A stretch of DNA of 52,551 nt from Caldilineaceae bacterium SB0664_bin_27 (GCA_009838625.1 VXRG01000065.1:1-52551), one strand, 5' to 3'; shown: positions 19,436-28,216, counted from the stretch's first letter. Program-made: numbers and translations. The notes: generated by a model not told the origin, from the letters alone.

Positions 19436-20974
19436 TTGTCATCAATGGAATGGGAAGAGTCTATGGCGGCAGATCATAGCGATTTGCCGAGTCGTGCGAT
19501 CATTCAGTTGTCGCACAAAGAGGCGAAAGAATTCTTGCTCAAGCACGAGAGTTATCTGAATTTTAGCTTGCCTCCCTATTTCAGGTTCGACGACCTGATC
19601 AGCGAAGTCGCCAAGAAGCTCAAGAAGAACTTCTCGTTCAAAAAGCATTGCAAAAGTGCCAGCAGAGTCGAGAGGGTCAATTACACAATTCTCAACAATA
19701 AGGATGGCAAACTGTCTTGGCGACCTTATGAGCTCATTCATCCAGTACTCTACGTTTCTCTCGTCGATCAGATGACTAGGAAGGAATCCTGGCAGGAAAT
19801 CGTCGATCGATTCACAGAATTCACTTCTCTACCGAGGATAAGTTGTCTGAGCCTTCCCGTTGAATCGTTGACGACCGAAACGGATAAAGCCGAACAGATT
19901 AAACACTGGTGGATGGAAGTTGAGCAAAAGTCTATTGAGCTCTCTTTAGAGTATGAATTCGTTGTTCACACTGACCTTGTTGACTGTTATGCTGCCATCT
20001 ATACACATTCAATTGCTTGGGCCCTCCACACGAGGGAGGTTGCAAAAGAAAACAGAACGGATATGACACTGATAGGGAACGTCATCGACCGTCATATCCA
20101 AGCTATGCGAAATGGCCAAACTAACGGTATTCCCCAAGGGTCGGTATTGACAGACTTCATCGCGGAAATGGTCCTTGGGTACGCAGATTCTGAGCTTTCC
20201 TGCAGTATTCGCAAAGAGGGGATAGAAGACTATCGAATTCTCAGATATCGAGACGATTACCGCATTTTTGTGAATAATCCCCTTCACGGCGAGATAATTC
20301 TTCGTTGCCTAACAAAGGTAGTGATTGAATTGGGGCTGAAGCTTAAGTCTGAGAAGACCAAGGTCAGCAGCGAGGTAATACAAACGTCCATAAAAGATAG
20401 CAAGCAAGACTGGGTGTTTCGGAGAACGGGCGACAGATTACTACAAAAGCAACTGCTGATAATTCACGACCATTGTTTGAAACACCCCAATAGTGGTAGC
20501 GTAAGGCGCGCCCTGTCAGAGTTTGGCAAGCGACTCGAACGCGAGACGAAGACTGACTCTCCTTTGCCTCTGATCAGCATCGTGGTTGATATCGCGATAC
20601 GCAGCCCGTCTGCGTACCCCGAAGCGGCTGCAATATTGAGCAAGCTAATCGAACTCATCAATAATGAAGGCAAAGAGAGGGCCATTGCCGTCAAAGTAAG
20701 GGATAGGTTCTCAGCGCTACCGCATACTGGGCATATGGAAATGTGGCTTCAACGGTCTACCATCAAGTTTGCCCCCGACATCGAGTATTGCGAACCCTTA
20801 TGTAGACTTGTGTGCCAAGAATCAGTCCCGATCTGGAATGACGACTGGATAGACCTAAAGGCATTGAAAGGTGTCGTCGATCCAGCGAAGATCATTGATA
20901 GGAAGATACTTAGGGAAGTCGGACGCGTCATCCAGAGCGAGGAAATTCGAATCTTTGACGAGTCATATTCCTAG
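19436..20974 (+). CDS. Reverse transcriptase of the UG/DRT/Abi (defence) type
   Basis: 512 aa. RNA-directed DNA polymerase motifs in order: KDGKLSWRPYELIHPVLYVS (about 90-109), the first catalytic Asp in VVHTDLVDCYAAIYTHSIAW (Asp180), the primer/template motif NGIPQGSVLTD (230-240), the catalytic RILRYRDDYRIF (Asp273/Asp274), GLKLKSEKTK (about 300-309), then a 180-residue helical C-terminus without maturase, HNH or X domains. That excludes group II intron and retron-typical architectures and fits stand-alone UG or Abi reverse transcriptases that protect against phage. I cannot assign the subgroup. AAGGAG (19,425-19,430) favours TTG 19,436; ATG 19,445 is an alternative. A hairpin-rich 570-nt gap follows. 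Confidence 0.88.
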   Translation: MSSMEWEESMAADHSDLPSRAIIQLSHKEAKEFLLKHESYLNFSLPPYFRFDDLISEVAKKLKKNFSFKKHCKSASRVERVNYTILNNKDGKLSWRPYELIHPVLYVSLVDQMTRKESWQEIVDRFTEFTSLPRISCLSLPVESLTTETDKAEQIKHWWMEVEQKSIELSLEYEFVVHTDLVDCYAAIYTHSIAWALHTREVAKENRTDMTLIGNVIDRHIQAMRNGQTNGIPQGSVLTDFIAEMVLGYADSELSCSIRKEGIEDYRILRYRDDYRIFVNNPLHGEIILRCLTKVVIELGLKLKSEKTKVSSEVIQTSIKDSKQDWVFRRTGDRLLQKQLLIIHDHCLKHPNSGSVRRALSEFGKRLERETKTDSPLPLISIVVDIAIRSPSAYPEAAAILSKLIELINNEGKERAIAVKVRDRFSALPHTGHMEMWLQRSTIKFAPDIEYCEPLCRLVCQESVPIWNDDWIDLKALKGVVDPAKIIDRKILREVGRVIQSEEIRIFDESYS

Positions 20975-21552
20975 TAAGGACTTGGGCATCTAGTGCAATC
21001 CAACTAGAAGGCTGAACGTCTCTCTTTCCACCCCCTGTGCTTAGGCTACTTTGTACCGACTACGCTCTTGAAGAGTGTTAGAGGAGCATCGGATCGGGGC
21101 GAGACGTCCGGGTCTGGAATTCTTGCGTCCAGTGTGGGCTACCTAAGTCGATGGGCAGTAGTTCATAACCATGAAGTTACGGAAGTTGATCCGGTTTTCG
21201 TCGGTCCCTTGTCACTTGCTGCGAACCTGGCGAATCCTTACGATGATTCGTGACTTACTTGGTTTTGGGGAGGAGATATACCAGAGGCAGTTCGCCGGCT
21301 GGCGGTTAAGTGGTGCGTTGAACCATCCGTGCATGGTGGGAAGAAGAGGCCAAAGGATGCTGAGGTAGAATCTTGAGTGTCCGAGAAGTTGGTCTGGTGT
21401 CGTATCCTACCCATCACTGTCCTTCGATGTGAGCCAATTTGAGATAGTCCAGATTAGGGAGTGCCTTGCAATTACAAGAACATGTGTACTATACTAGGCA
21501 AGGATTATCCGACTTCTATCTCTTTAACTAGCCAGTTGATTGGGAGCTCACA
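20975..21552 (+). other. Non-coding, hairpin-rich gap after the reverse transcriptase; candidate template RNA
   Basis: No credible open frame. Several hairpins can be drawn: CGAATC (21,231-21,236) with GATTCG (21,245-21,250), extended by GTCA (21,211-21,214) with TGAC (21,251-21,254); CGCC/GGCG around GGCT near 21,290; ACCAT/ATGGT near 21,325; CTTG/CAAG near 21,470. Defence reverse transcriptases such as DRT2, DRT3 and DRT9 need a neighbouring structured RNA, so this gap is a candidate for one. That is inference; the RNA could also be absent. Confidence 0.35.
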
Positions 21553-22347
21553 ATGCCATCCTCAATTGAATGGACGGACGAAACCTGGAACCCTGTCACG
21601 GGCTGCACTCGCGTTTCCCCTGGTTGCGACCACTGTTATATGTATGCCCTTTATCCCCGCTTGAAAGGGATGGGCGTCCGTGGGTATGAGACGGGTCCCG
21701 ACGAGGTTCTTCTACTCCCTGAACGTCTGCAAGCCCCCTTGTCCTGGAAGAAGCCGCGCAGAGTCTTTGTGAATAGCATGTCGGACGTCTTCCATCCAAG
21801 GGTCCCTTACGACTTCGTACTTGAAATGTTTAGGGTCATGGAAACAGCGGCCACACGAAATGGTCACATCTTCCAGATCCTGACCAAGCGCCCCGGGCGG
21901 GCCACCGACTGGTGGCTGCAGCACGAGGCATACTTCCCCAGAGGCTGGCCTTCTGGTGTCTGGATAGGCACCTCAGTAGAAAGTCAGAAATACGCCCCAC
22001 GACTCACTGTGCTTGGTCGTCTACCCGCGGCTGTACGCTTTGTATCGGCGGAACCGCTCCTTGATAAACTCGATCTAACCTATTGGCTGCGTAGAGACGT
22101 GTTGCAGTGGGTTATCGTCGGAGGCGAAAGTGGACCTGGCGCCAGGAAAATGGACCCTAGCTGGGCGCGATCTTTGCGTGATCAGACTATAGGAAATGGT
22201 GTTGCTTTCTTCCTCAAACAGTTAGGGGGAGTTCGTGACAAGCGCTCAGGAGAGAAGGCCCTTCTGGATGGTAAATTATGGCAACAATATCCAAACTCAG
22301 CCAAGGGAAAATGTAATGCCGCCCACGAAGACAAAATGGAATCTTGA
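21553..22347 (+). CDS. DUF5131 (phage Gp37/Gp68-like) three-Cys-motif protein
   Basis: 264 aa. It begins IEWTDETWNPVTGCTRVSPG followed by CDHCY, placing Cys18, Cys25 and Cys28 in the Cx6Cx2C pattern of the three-Cys-motif family, which resembles radical-SAM iron-sulfur sites. Further conserved pieces: VFVNSMSDVFHP, FQILTKRPGR, WIGTSVESQKY, FVSAEPLL and WVIVGGESGPGARKM. The function is unknown. The family occurs in phages and defence islands, typically beside TcmP, and here the TcmP gene overlaps its 3' end by 32 nt. The block is AT-richer than the chromosome. Confidence 0.85.
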   Translation: MPSSIEWTDETWNPVTGCTRVSPGCDHCYMYALYPRLKGMGVRGYETGPDEVLLLPERLQAPLSWKKPRRVFVNSMSDVFHPRVPYDFVLEMFRVMETAATRNGHIFQILTKRPGRATDWWLQHEAYFPRGWPSGVWIGTSVESQKYAPRLTVLGRLPAAVRFVSAEPLLDKLDLTYWLRRDVLQWVIVGGESGPGARKMDPSWARSLRDQTIGNGVAFFLKQLGGVRDKRSGEKALLDGKLWQQYPNSAKGKCNAAHEDKMES

Positions 22348-23416
22348 TGACCATACGTTAGGCAAGCACAGAGTTCTGAGGAACTACATGGCGGCATGGC
22401 TACCAAAAATGCTGCATTATCCGCGGCGAGTCCTATTCATTGATGGTTTTGCGGGCCCCGGTGAATACATTGATGGAGAAGACGGTTCACCGATTATAGC
22501 GTTGGAAGCGCTCACTAGTCATTCAGCCTTCGATAAAATGCAAGGTGAAATCATTTTCGTGTTCATTGAAAAGGACCAAGATCGGGCGAAGCATTTAGAG
22601 AGTGTGGTAGAACCTTACAAAGAGAGGCTCTCTGAAAACTGCATACGCATTTTCAACTCCCCATTTTCTGAAAAAATTTCTGAGATTCTCGATGCATATG
22701 AAAGTTCCGGACAAAGATTCCCACCGGCATTTGTGATGATTGATCCTTTTGGCGTTGCACATGCTCCTATGAGCGTAATTCGACGAATCCTATCTTATCC
22801 AAGCACTGAGGTAAGCTTTTCGTTTATGTATGAAGCTATCAATCGCTTCGGGGCTAGACCAGAATTCGAACGTCATCTTGATGATCTCTTCGGTTGCAAA
22901 GACTGGCGAGAAGGATTAAGTGTCCCTGATCAAGATTCCAAGAGGATGTTTTTTTATGACCTATATGAGGAGTGCCTCCGGGAAGCTGGCGCGGAATCTG
23001 TACTTAGATATGAACTTTATAAGGGAGAGAAGCCTGTTTATGCTATCTTCTTTGCTTCACAGCGTTTGGAGGGCTGCGAAGTAATGAAGGATGCAATGTG
23101 GAAAACGTCTCCTTCAGGAAGTTATCAGTTCAAAGGAGCAAAAGCCCACCAACCACTTCTAGGAATCGACCAAATCGATTTTGTCCCATTTCGCAGGGAA
23201 CTTCGTGGCGAATTCGGACCCAGAGGATGGGTAAGTATAGAGGAAGTACAGCAATATGTGAGGAGTGACAAGACGTTTTATCGCACTGGCCATCTTAAAG
23301 TGAAGACATTGCGCCCGATGGAAACGGAAGGCGAACTGGAGGCAAGGTCATCCAATCCGAATTGGAGACCGGGTATTTATCCACCTGGAACACAATTGCG
23401 GTTCTTAATGCTTTAG
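22316..23416 (+). CDS. tcmP: Three-Cys-motif partner protein TcmP
   Basis: 366 aa. N-terminus TKWNLDDHTLGKHRVLRNYM, then VLFIDGFAGPGEY, a Rossmann methyltransferase-like glycine loop, FVFIEKD (acidic residue after strand 2), FVMIDPFG, and a C-terminal winged-helix-like part (GPRGWVSIEEVQQYV...FYRTGHLKVKTLRP). TcmP always travels with the DUF5131 three-Cys-motif protein; the biochemical role of the pair is not established. AAGGG (22,303-22,307) precedes ATG 22,316, inside the upstream gene, indicating coupled translation. Confidence 0.85.
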   Translation: MPPTKTKWNLDDHTLGKHRVLRNYMAAWLPKMLHYPRRVLFIDGFAGPGEYIDGEDGSPIIALEALTSHSAFDKMQGEIIFVFIEKDQDRAKHLESVVEPYKERLSENCIRIFNSPFSEKISEILDAYESSGQRFPPAFVMIDPFGVAHAPMSVIRRILSYPSTEVSFSFMYEAINRFGARPEFERHLDDLFGCKDWREGLSVPDQDSKRMFFYDLYEECLREAGAESVLRYELYKGEKPVYAIFFASQRLEGCEVMKDAMWKTSPSGSYQFKGAKAHQPLLGIDQIDFVPFRRELRGEFGPRGWVSIEEVQQYVRSDKTFYRTGHLKVKTLRPMETEGELEARSSNPNWRPGIYPPGTQLRFLML

Positions 23417-23518
23417 TTCTTCATAGACTCAATCGCCCCAAGAGAATTTCAAACCAATTCGCGCGTGCGAGACACACCCGCCGGTTCCCCCAAGCCACCT
23501 GCCAGATTTTCGAAGGGG

Positions 23519-23737
23519 TTATCCCTCGCGCCGCCTCTCGCTGGCAGTCTTAACAGCGTGGCACCGCTGGTACAACAGTTGTAGGTTTTCGCAGTCGTGT
23601 GTGCCGGCCGGTAGGGGCACGATGTGGTCTACAAGGACCGCTACGGTGACGCGGCCAGCTACGGCACTGAGGCCGCATTGCGGCTCCGCGACGAGGACGG
23701 TGCAATGTGCACCGGACGGAGCAGACGCCGGCGCGCG
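23519..23737 (-). pseudogene. HNH endonuclease remnant
   Basis: Read on the minus strand the frame gives CGLSAVAGRVTVAVLVDHIV, then PLPAGTHDCENLQLLYQRCH and AVKTASERRREG before TAA. This is the phage-type HNH nuclease core (VDHIVPL...NLQ.LC..CH..K). The upstream part is closed by TAG at 23,738-23,740 and there is no start codon ahead of the motif. The usual first CxxC is degenerate and the L-C of NLQxLC is L-Y. It is a decayed fragment. Confidence 0.7.
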
Positions 23738-23835
23738 CTACACCTGCACAGCACTAGCCACTGCAGGAGCGGCTCACGAGGCCAGGCTTTCCAGACTTCG
23801 AACCAAGTTCCTATTGTCGTTTTCCCACTTGCAGT

Positions 23836-24402
23836 TCAATGGCATTGGCGCGTCCATTCCGTTTTGGCGGTCTTCTGACCCACGGCAACGGGGAGCTCAT
23901 CCACGACGATACAGGCTTCCAACTGCGTGCGCAGCCCCTCTACATCCAGCCCGCCATGCGAGGCGATCATCACAATCTGCGTGCGGGGCGGCTCCTCGCC
24001 CCATTCATCTGCCAGCGTCAGGCTGGCGCGTTTGCCCACCATTTGCAGAATCATCCTGTTGTCCGGCATTTCATGGAGCTGAACTACACCCTTAGCGCGG
24101 TAGATGGTTTTGGGCAGTTCCTCGAACATCCCCCGTAATGCTTTCAGCGACAGCGGTCTGTCCGTTGTCCAGCTCCAGGTGCTAAATACCAGCGCATGGT
24201 CGGTATGTTCATGGTGGTGATCTTCGGCTTCATCGAGATCCTCATCCACGCCGTGCACATGAACATCGCGCTAGGAGCGCCGATGCGGGCGTTCCGGTGC
24301 ATTCTTGCCCACACCCAGCACCAGTTCCAGCGGCGCCTGCCCGTAGGTAACTTCCAGTATGCGCGCTTCCGGCACATCGCCCCGAATCAGATCGGCCTTA
24401 TT
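23836..24402 (-). pseudogene. Truncated copy of CobW-family GTPase (C-terminal half)
   Basis: Near-identical to the 3' half of the intact CobW-family gene at 28,217-29,365 (about 590 bp duplicated, including a little sequence past the stop). It lacks the P-loop half entirely and carries an extra nonsense codon: TAG at 24,271-24,273 replaces GAG of the intact copy. The remaining frame encodes HHHEHTDH and the CobW C-terminal domain. Its 5' side is cut by an insertion-sequence end (24,396-24,438). Confidence 0.85.
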
Positions 24403-24438
24403 GTTCCCATTTCGTGGTCTAGCGATTGAGGCCAGCCA
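24396..24438 (+). repeat. Solo IS end, 43 bp
   Basis: CCTTAT followed by TTCCCATTTCGTGGTCTA and ending GAGGCCAGCCA matches, in the same orientation, the 43-bp right end at 25,667-25,709 behind the transposase fragment. Here the element body is gone and only this end remains, fused to the broken cobW copy. Confidence 0.75.
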
Positions 24439-24942
24439 TACTGGGCAGTTCTATCACGGTTGCATTCTCCAAAGGCTGGCAGATAATGTCTCTGGTGGCG
24501 ATCCATTCGCATATGGCTTGGAGGGGTCAACAAACCCAGATTTCCTGCGCAAGTGGATTCACAATTCCTTTTTGGGAAGGAAAGGCACTCTACCTAACAA
24601 TAGTAGGTTCCAAATCAATCCAAATGGAAGAGGAATCTGCTCAGCGGGTTGGAGGGACTAGCAAGGCCTCAATTCCCGCTCAACTTCATCTCGATTTGCA
24701 CTTGAAGAGGAATTCAGAAGAGAGGGCTTTTCGCCCCATGCCTGATTTAATTGGATATGATGTAAAATGTACTTGCCCCAGAAATAGTGCAGACCAAGTG
24801 AACATTGGTACTTGAGAGGAGCGGGCCACTTCTACCTTTTGGAAGTACTGAGTCTAGGCGGCATGAATGGTGAACAGAGGTGAACCGAGTTTGGCCAGCC
24901 GCAATAATGGGACCGGAGCGACGAGAATGAAAGGACAGATTC
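24439..24942. other. Unassigned debris between IS ends
   Basis: Open frames of 100-130 codons exist on the plus strand but none has a convincing start or recognisable domain, and two overlap in different frames. It is probably decayed coding DNA trapped between IS remnants. I could not identify the source. Confidence 0.4.
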
Positions 24943-25239
24943 ATGCAGATGATTCCCATTAGCCGAAAGAGGTTTTTGGAATTGCTAGAGCTGCAGATTG
25001 GCAAGAAACCCTTTAGTTTCAGTTGTAGCACCGACAAAAAGGTGTGGCCTACGCCTAGACATGGCCTCACCCAGGAGGAGGAAAGGACGTACCTGCAGGG
25101 GATATACTCCGAGTTGGACCAGATTGTGGATATAGTTGCGAAGGAAAGGGATGAGGCCGGCCGCTTTTACCTCAGTGTTGAGGGTGTATTTCTGAGCCAC
25201 GATGATAGACAAATCGCAGGTTTTAGATTTGTGGATTAG
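24943..25239 (+). CDS. Hypothetical 98-aa protein
   Basis: Soluble, mixed-charge sequence (ISRKRFLELLELQIGKKPFS...GLTQEEERTYLQGIYSEL...GRFYLSVEGVFLSHDDRQIA) with coding-like composition. AGGA precedes the ATG. I recognise no family. It lies isolated between two IS ends; it may be intact or the remnant of a longer gene. Confidence 0.4.
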   Translation: MQMIPISRKRFLELLELQIGKKPFSFSCSTDKKVWPTPRHGLTQEEERTYLQGIYSELDQIVDIVAKERDEAGRFYLSVEGVFLSHDDRQIAGFRFVD

Positions 25240-25427
25240 AGTACTGACTTGACAAAGGGCTCTTGATTCCTGGTCGATTCGCACGATTTCCTCAGGCGTC
25301 AACTTAGCCTTCGTACGTGGTCCGAGTTAAAAATCGGTATCTGCGTTCAGACTCTACTCCCTTGATCACCTCCACCAATGGCAAAGCCACCCCTTTCGAA
25401 TTGAAACTACAGTCCAAAAACTGAGTC

Positions 25428-25709
25428 GGAATGGACGGGCGAGGCCGCGCCCTCGACAACGTCTTCTGCGAACGCCTTTGGCGCAGCGTCAAGTATGAAA
25501 ACATATATCTCAACCAGTATGACACAGTACGCCAGCTGCACGCTGGCCTGACCGCCTACTTCGACTTCTACAACCATGAGCGACCACACCAAAGTCTCAA
25601 CTATCGCACGCCGGCGGAAGAGCACTTTGTGCTCTGTTCAGAGCCGGCCGCATTCGTCTAAATGCACCTTATCTTTCCCATTTCGTGGTCTAAAGATTGG
25701 GGCCAACCA
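25428..25709 (+). mobile_element. IS3-family transposase C-terminal fragment plus right end
   Basis: Codons from 25,431 read MDGRGRALDNVFCERLWRSV, then KYENIYLN and YFDFYNHERPHQSLNYRTPA: the last part of the IS3 OrfB integrase domain, including the catalytic Glu in CERLW. The D-D part and OrfA are missing; an in-frame TGA sits at 25,422. After the TAA (25,659-25,661) the element runs to the 43-bp right end (25,667-25,709) ending in CCA. Only about 280 bp of an element of roughly 1.2 kb or more remain. Confidence 0.8.
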
Positions 25710-26153
25710 TAAGATCCGGTTGACATTCCATAAGCCTTGTATCTTCTATATGAAGACCTCCAAGGTATGTGTCAGATTGATCCTTCCTCAGTGAAACAAG
25801 AAGGAGTGTGTGCACCCTAGATTTTCAGTGCACCCGGAGCTATTTTTACGAGGTTTGAAGCAGATTCAGAAGATAAGGAAGCTTCAGAATTCACGGAGGA
25901 ACTAAGGCAGCACTGGCGGTCCTGCTTATAGATTCAGTTCTTATATCGGACCTCTCTATTGCATGTAGGTTGGAAAGATTTCAAACTCATATGCGCGCGC
26001 GCGGCACCCCCGCCTTCTTTTGGCGGGCTCTGAGCAGTTTTCGCCTTTAGTCAATCTCAGAGAACACTGTATTCTTCTGCAGGTCGTTGGAGCAGTGCAA
26101 TAAAGAGAAGCCCGACCCGCGATAACTCCTCGTATCACGATGAGAAAAATCAC
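25710..26153. other. Gene-free interval
   Basis: 444 bp between the IS remnant and the membrane protein. No domain, RNA or clear repeat seen. An alternating GCGCGCGCGGC stretch near 25,995 is the only unusual composition. Confidence 0.5.
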
Positions 26154-26960
26154 ATGGATACTCTCGTAGCGAAGCTCTTACTGCCGCTCGCATTCCCCGT
26201 TGTCGTTACAATCGTCTGGCAAATTCTCACTCGCTCGTCTTGGAAAGTATTACCCTTCTCCCTCGGTGCTTATATTTTGGTTCACATTGTGATAATACCT
26301 GTAGGCGAGCTTCTTCCGCACCTTCTCAGGTTTACATACTCTAATCCCGATTGGGGATATTTTCCCTACTGGACCGCAAACCTGGCTTTTAAGGGCCTGT
26401 TCACAGAAGGCATCCAGTGGCTTATCCTCCTTTTTGTTGCCACCGAAGTAAAACTCTTCAAGCAGGGCGAAGAACTGTCGTGGCAGGAAGGAGTGCTGTT
26501 CGGGTTAGGATACGGTGTTGTGGGGATGCTGACTGCTGCAGGCAATCATTTTTACTTCGTTGCCTGGGATGCGGGCGTGTTAAGTTCTACTGGCCCGAAC
26601 ATGCCTGCAGTTTTCAGTCTGTTTCAACCTAGTTTGGACGAGGCAGCGGTGCGGCCCATGAACGATTTGCTTCCATGGTGGGTGATACTAAACGTAACGC
26701 TGGGTTTTGGTGTAACCTCCTTGATATTCCATACAGGTTCAAGTTTAGCTCTTTTCTTCAGCATTCAACGAAAGAGTGTTACGTTCTTCCTAATAGCGGT
26801 TGCATACTTCACCTTATACTCTCTTACGTCAGAACTCTTGGAGCATTTGTCCTTTAGCGGGCTTATCCGAGTCGTCGGTTCTTTCCTATTCGTGTTATTG
26901 CCCTTCATGCTGGTCTTCCTCCTGAGCAAGACGTTGCCAAAGGCAAGGGCCTCTCTATAA
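26154..26960 (+). CDS. Multi-pass membrane protein, distantly YhfC-like
   Basis: 268 aa with about seven hydrophobic helices. The layout FTEGIQWLILLFVATEVKLF followed by WQEGVLFGLGYGVVGML recalls the YhfC family of putative intramembrane peptidases (EExxR ... GxGHG). However, the key positions are changed (EGIQW; GLGYG), so catalytic activity is doubtful. It is low in G+C like the rest of the island and stands alone. The start at ATG 26,154 has only a weak ribosome binding site. It could equally be an unrelated transporter-like protein. Confidence 0.55.
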   Translation: MDTLVAKLLLPLAFPVVVTIVWQILTRSSWKVLPFSLGAYILVHIVIIPVGELLPHLLRFTYSNPDWGYFPYWTANLAFKGLFTEGIQWLILLFVATEVKLFKQGEELSWQEGVLFGLGYGVVGMLTAAGNHFYFVAWDAGVLSSTGPNMPAVFSLFQPSLDEAAVRPMNDLLPWWVILNVTLGFGVTSLIFHTGSSLALFFSIQRKSVTFFLIAVAYFTLYSLTSELLEHLSFSGLIRVVGSFLFVLLPFMLVFLLSKTLPKARASL

Positions 26961-27162
26961 TGCCTTCGAAGGGTGCTCAAGGTAACATGTTGTGAGGAGA
27001 GATCATTGACTGCCTTTTAGGCGGTTGTTAAGAAGTGAGTCTACAAAGCACATAAAGGCCGGTCGCTGCGCAAACTATGGTGAGCCCCGTCCACAGCTAG
27101 AACCACCGGCGTAAAATCGCGATTAGGGGCGACCTCTCATCCTTTCAGCAGGAGGTACCCTT

Positions 27163-27621
27163 ATGTGGGCATCTATCAATTACGGAATGCAAGAATTCAA
27201 GAGAAGAGAGATAATCCAGAGGCAAAGGGCTGGCGGGCTTGACTGGAAACAGATAGCTCAAATACTTAATAAGCAAGGATTTCGTAACAGAAAAGGCGAA
27301 GAGTTAACAGGGGAAGATGTCAGAAAAGAGTTCCAAAAATTGACAGAAGAAGAAGAATCTGTAAAGAAAAGACGCGAGAATAAACGCGCAAGGGAAAAAG
27401 CAAAGCAAGCAAGAAGGCTCGAAACTAGGCACTGGGTCGAAACAGAAGAAAGACGCAAACTTATCGCTAAACTCTATAAAGACCAAATAAGCCTTGAAGA
27501 GATCGCCTTTATACTGCATAGGGCAGGTTATCGAAGCCCAACAGGGGAAGAGATAACGACAGAAGAAATTAAGATTGAGCACGCAGACTGGCAGATCGAA
27601 GAACACAAAAAAACAATCTAA
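27163..27621 (+). CDS. Small protein with two recombinase-type helix-turn-helix repeats
   Basis: 152 aa, highly charged and the most AT-rich gene of the window. Two similar segments, DWKQIAQILNKQGFRNRKGE (about 26-45) and SLEEIAFILHRAGYRSPTGE (about 110-129), each followed by (E)xTxEx(V/I)K, match the IAxxLNxxGxxxxxGxxW helix-turn-helix of serine recombinases. A Lys/Arg/Glu-rich helix joins them. No resolvase catalytic domain is present. AGGAGG lies 6 bases before the ATG. It is probably a DNA-binding accessory protein; function unknown. Confidence 0.6.
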   Translation: MWASINYGMQEFKRREIIQRQRAGGLDWKQIAQILNKQGFRNRKGEELTGEDVRKEFQKLTEEEESVKKRRENKRAREKAKQARRLETRHWVETEERRKLIAKLYKDQISLEEIAFILHRAGYRSPTGEEITTEEIKIEHADWQIEEHKKTI

Positions 27622-27776
27622 AATCGAGTTGGTGAAAAACGTATCCAAGCCCTGAACCTGGAGTTGCTTTCATGAATGCCGAAGTGTGCGGTTTACCCTT
27701 TCACAGATCGTACTTTGGTATATAATCCCCTTTCCTTAGGTCTTGAGATTGCCCTCCTCCTTACTGATCCATATTG

Positions 27777-27849
27777 CCCATCACCGCCGGTGGCGTCGCC
27801 GTCAACAACCAACCTTCGACTGTACCCGGTATCACGATCCCCGAAATTC
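27777..27849 (-). repeat. Remnant of an SDR gene 3' end
   Basis: On the minus strand this reads SGIVIPGTVEGWLLTATPPAVMG, matching SGIVMPVDGGLLAATPLAVMG at the end of the intact SDR at 31,038-31,883. A shorter copy lies at about 29,629-29,660. Both copies directly follow decayed vapC genes. Confidence 0.6.
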
Positions 27850-28194
27850 GCCTGGACTCGACTCTCGCACCCGGACGACCCCTTCAATGTGTTCAAAGTA
27901 TCCTTCCGCCAAAACCAGATCTGCGTCGGTCTCCATGACGTGGGCAGCTATTCAGACGTCGTTGGTTGAAATAGGCCGGCCCTTTTCCCTCAGTGCGGCC
28001 GCTATCCTGGCGTAGCGGTCTGCGGTTACCGGTCCTACCTCTACGAAGGTCGAGTAGAGGCTTTCTAGCATTGAGCGGAGGTCGGCGTTGTTCCGTTCGA
28101 ACTGTGTACCTCGCCGAAAGCCGTACATTCGCTCGCCGACTACAAAGGCCGAAAGCAAGACGTCCTCGGCCCTTCGCACCAATCCTGCAACTCT
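27832..28194 (-). pseudogene. VapC-type PIN toxin, 5'-truncated with a nonsense codon
   Basis: The minus strand encodes a PIN-domain toxin from about residue 25 on: RVAGLVRRAEDVLLSAFVVG, ERMYGFRRGTQFERN, VGPVTADRYARIAAALREKG, RPISTNDV, then TGA where VapC has Trp (TNDVWIAAH), then IAAHVMETDADLVLAEGYFE and HIEGVVRVR. The first catalytic Asp segment (LDTN) is missing because the sequence is fused to the 3' flank of cobW near 28,195. With no start and an internal stop it is dead. Confidence 0.8.
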
Positions 28195-28216
28195 CTGTCG
28201 TTTTCCCGGATGCTGC

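Noticed and set aside
19436..20974. Group II intron or retron reverse transcriptase
   Set aside because: No maturase/HNH C-terminus, no intron domain V-like sequence recognised nearby and no retron-type msr/msd repeat found by eye.
27900..27960. Second selenocysteine UGA in the vapC remnant
   Set aside because: VapC has Trp there, the change is TGG to TGA, the gene is also 5'-truncated and no hairpin or Cys homology supports Sec.
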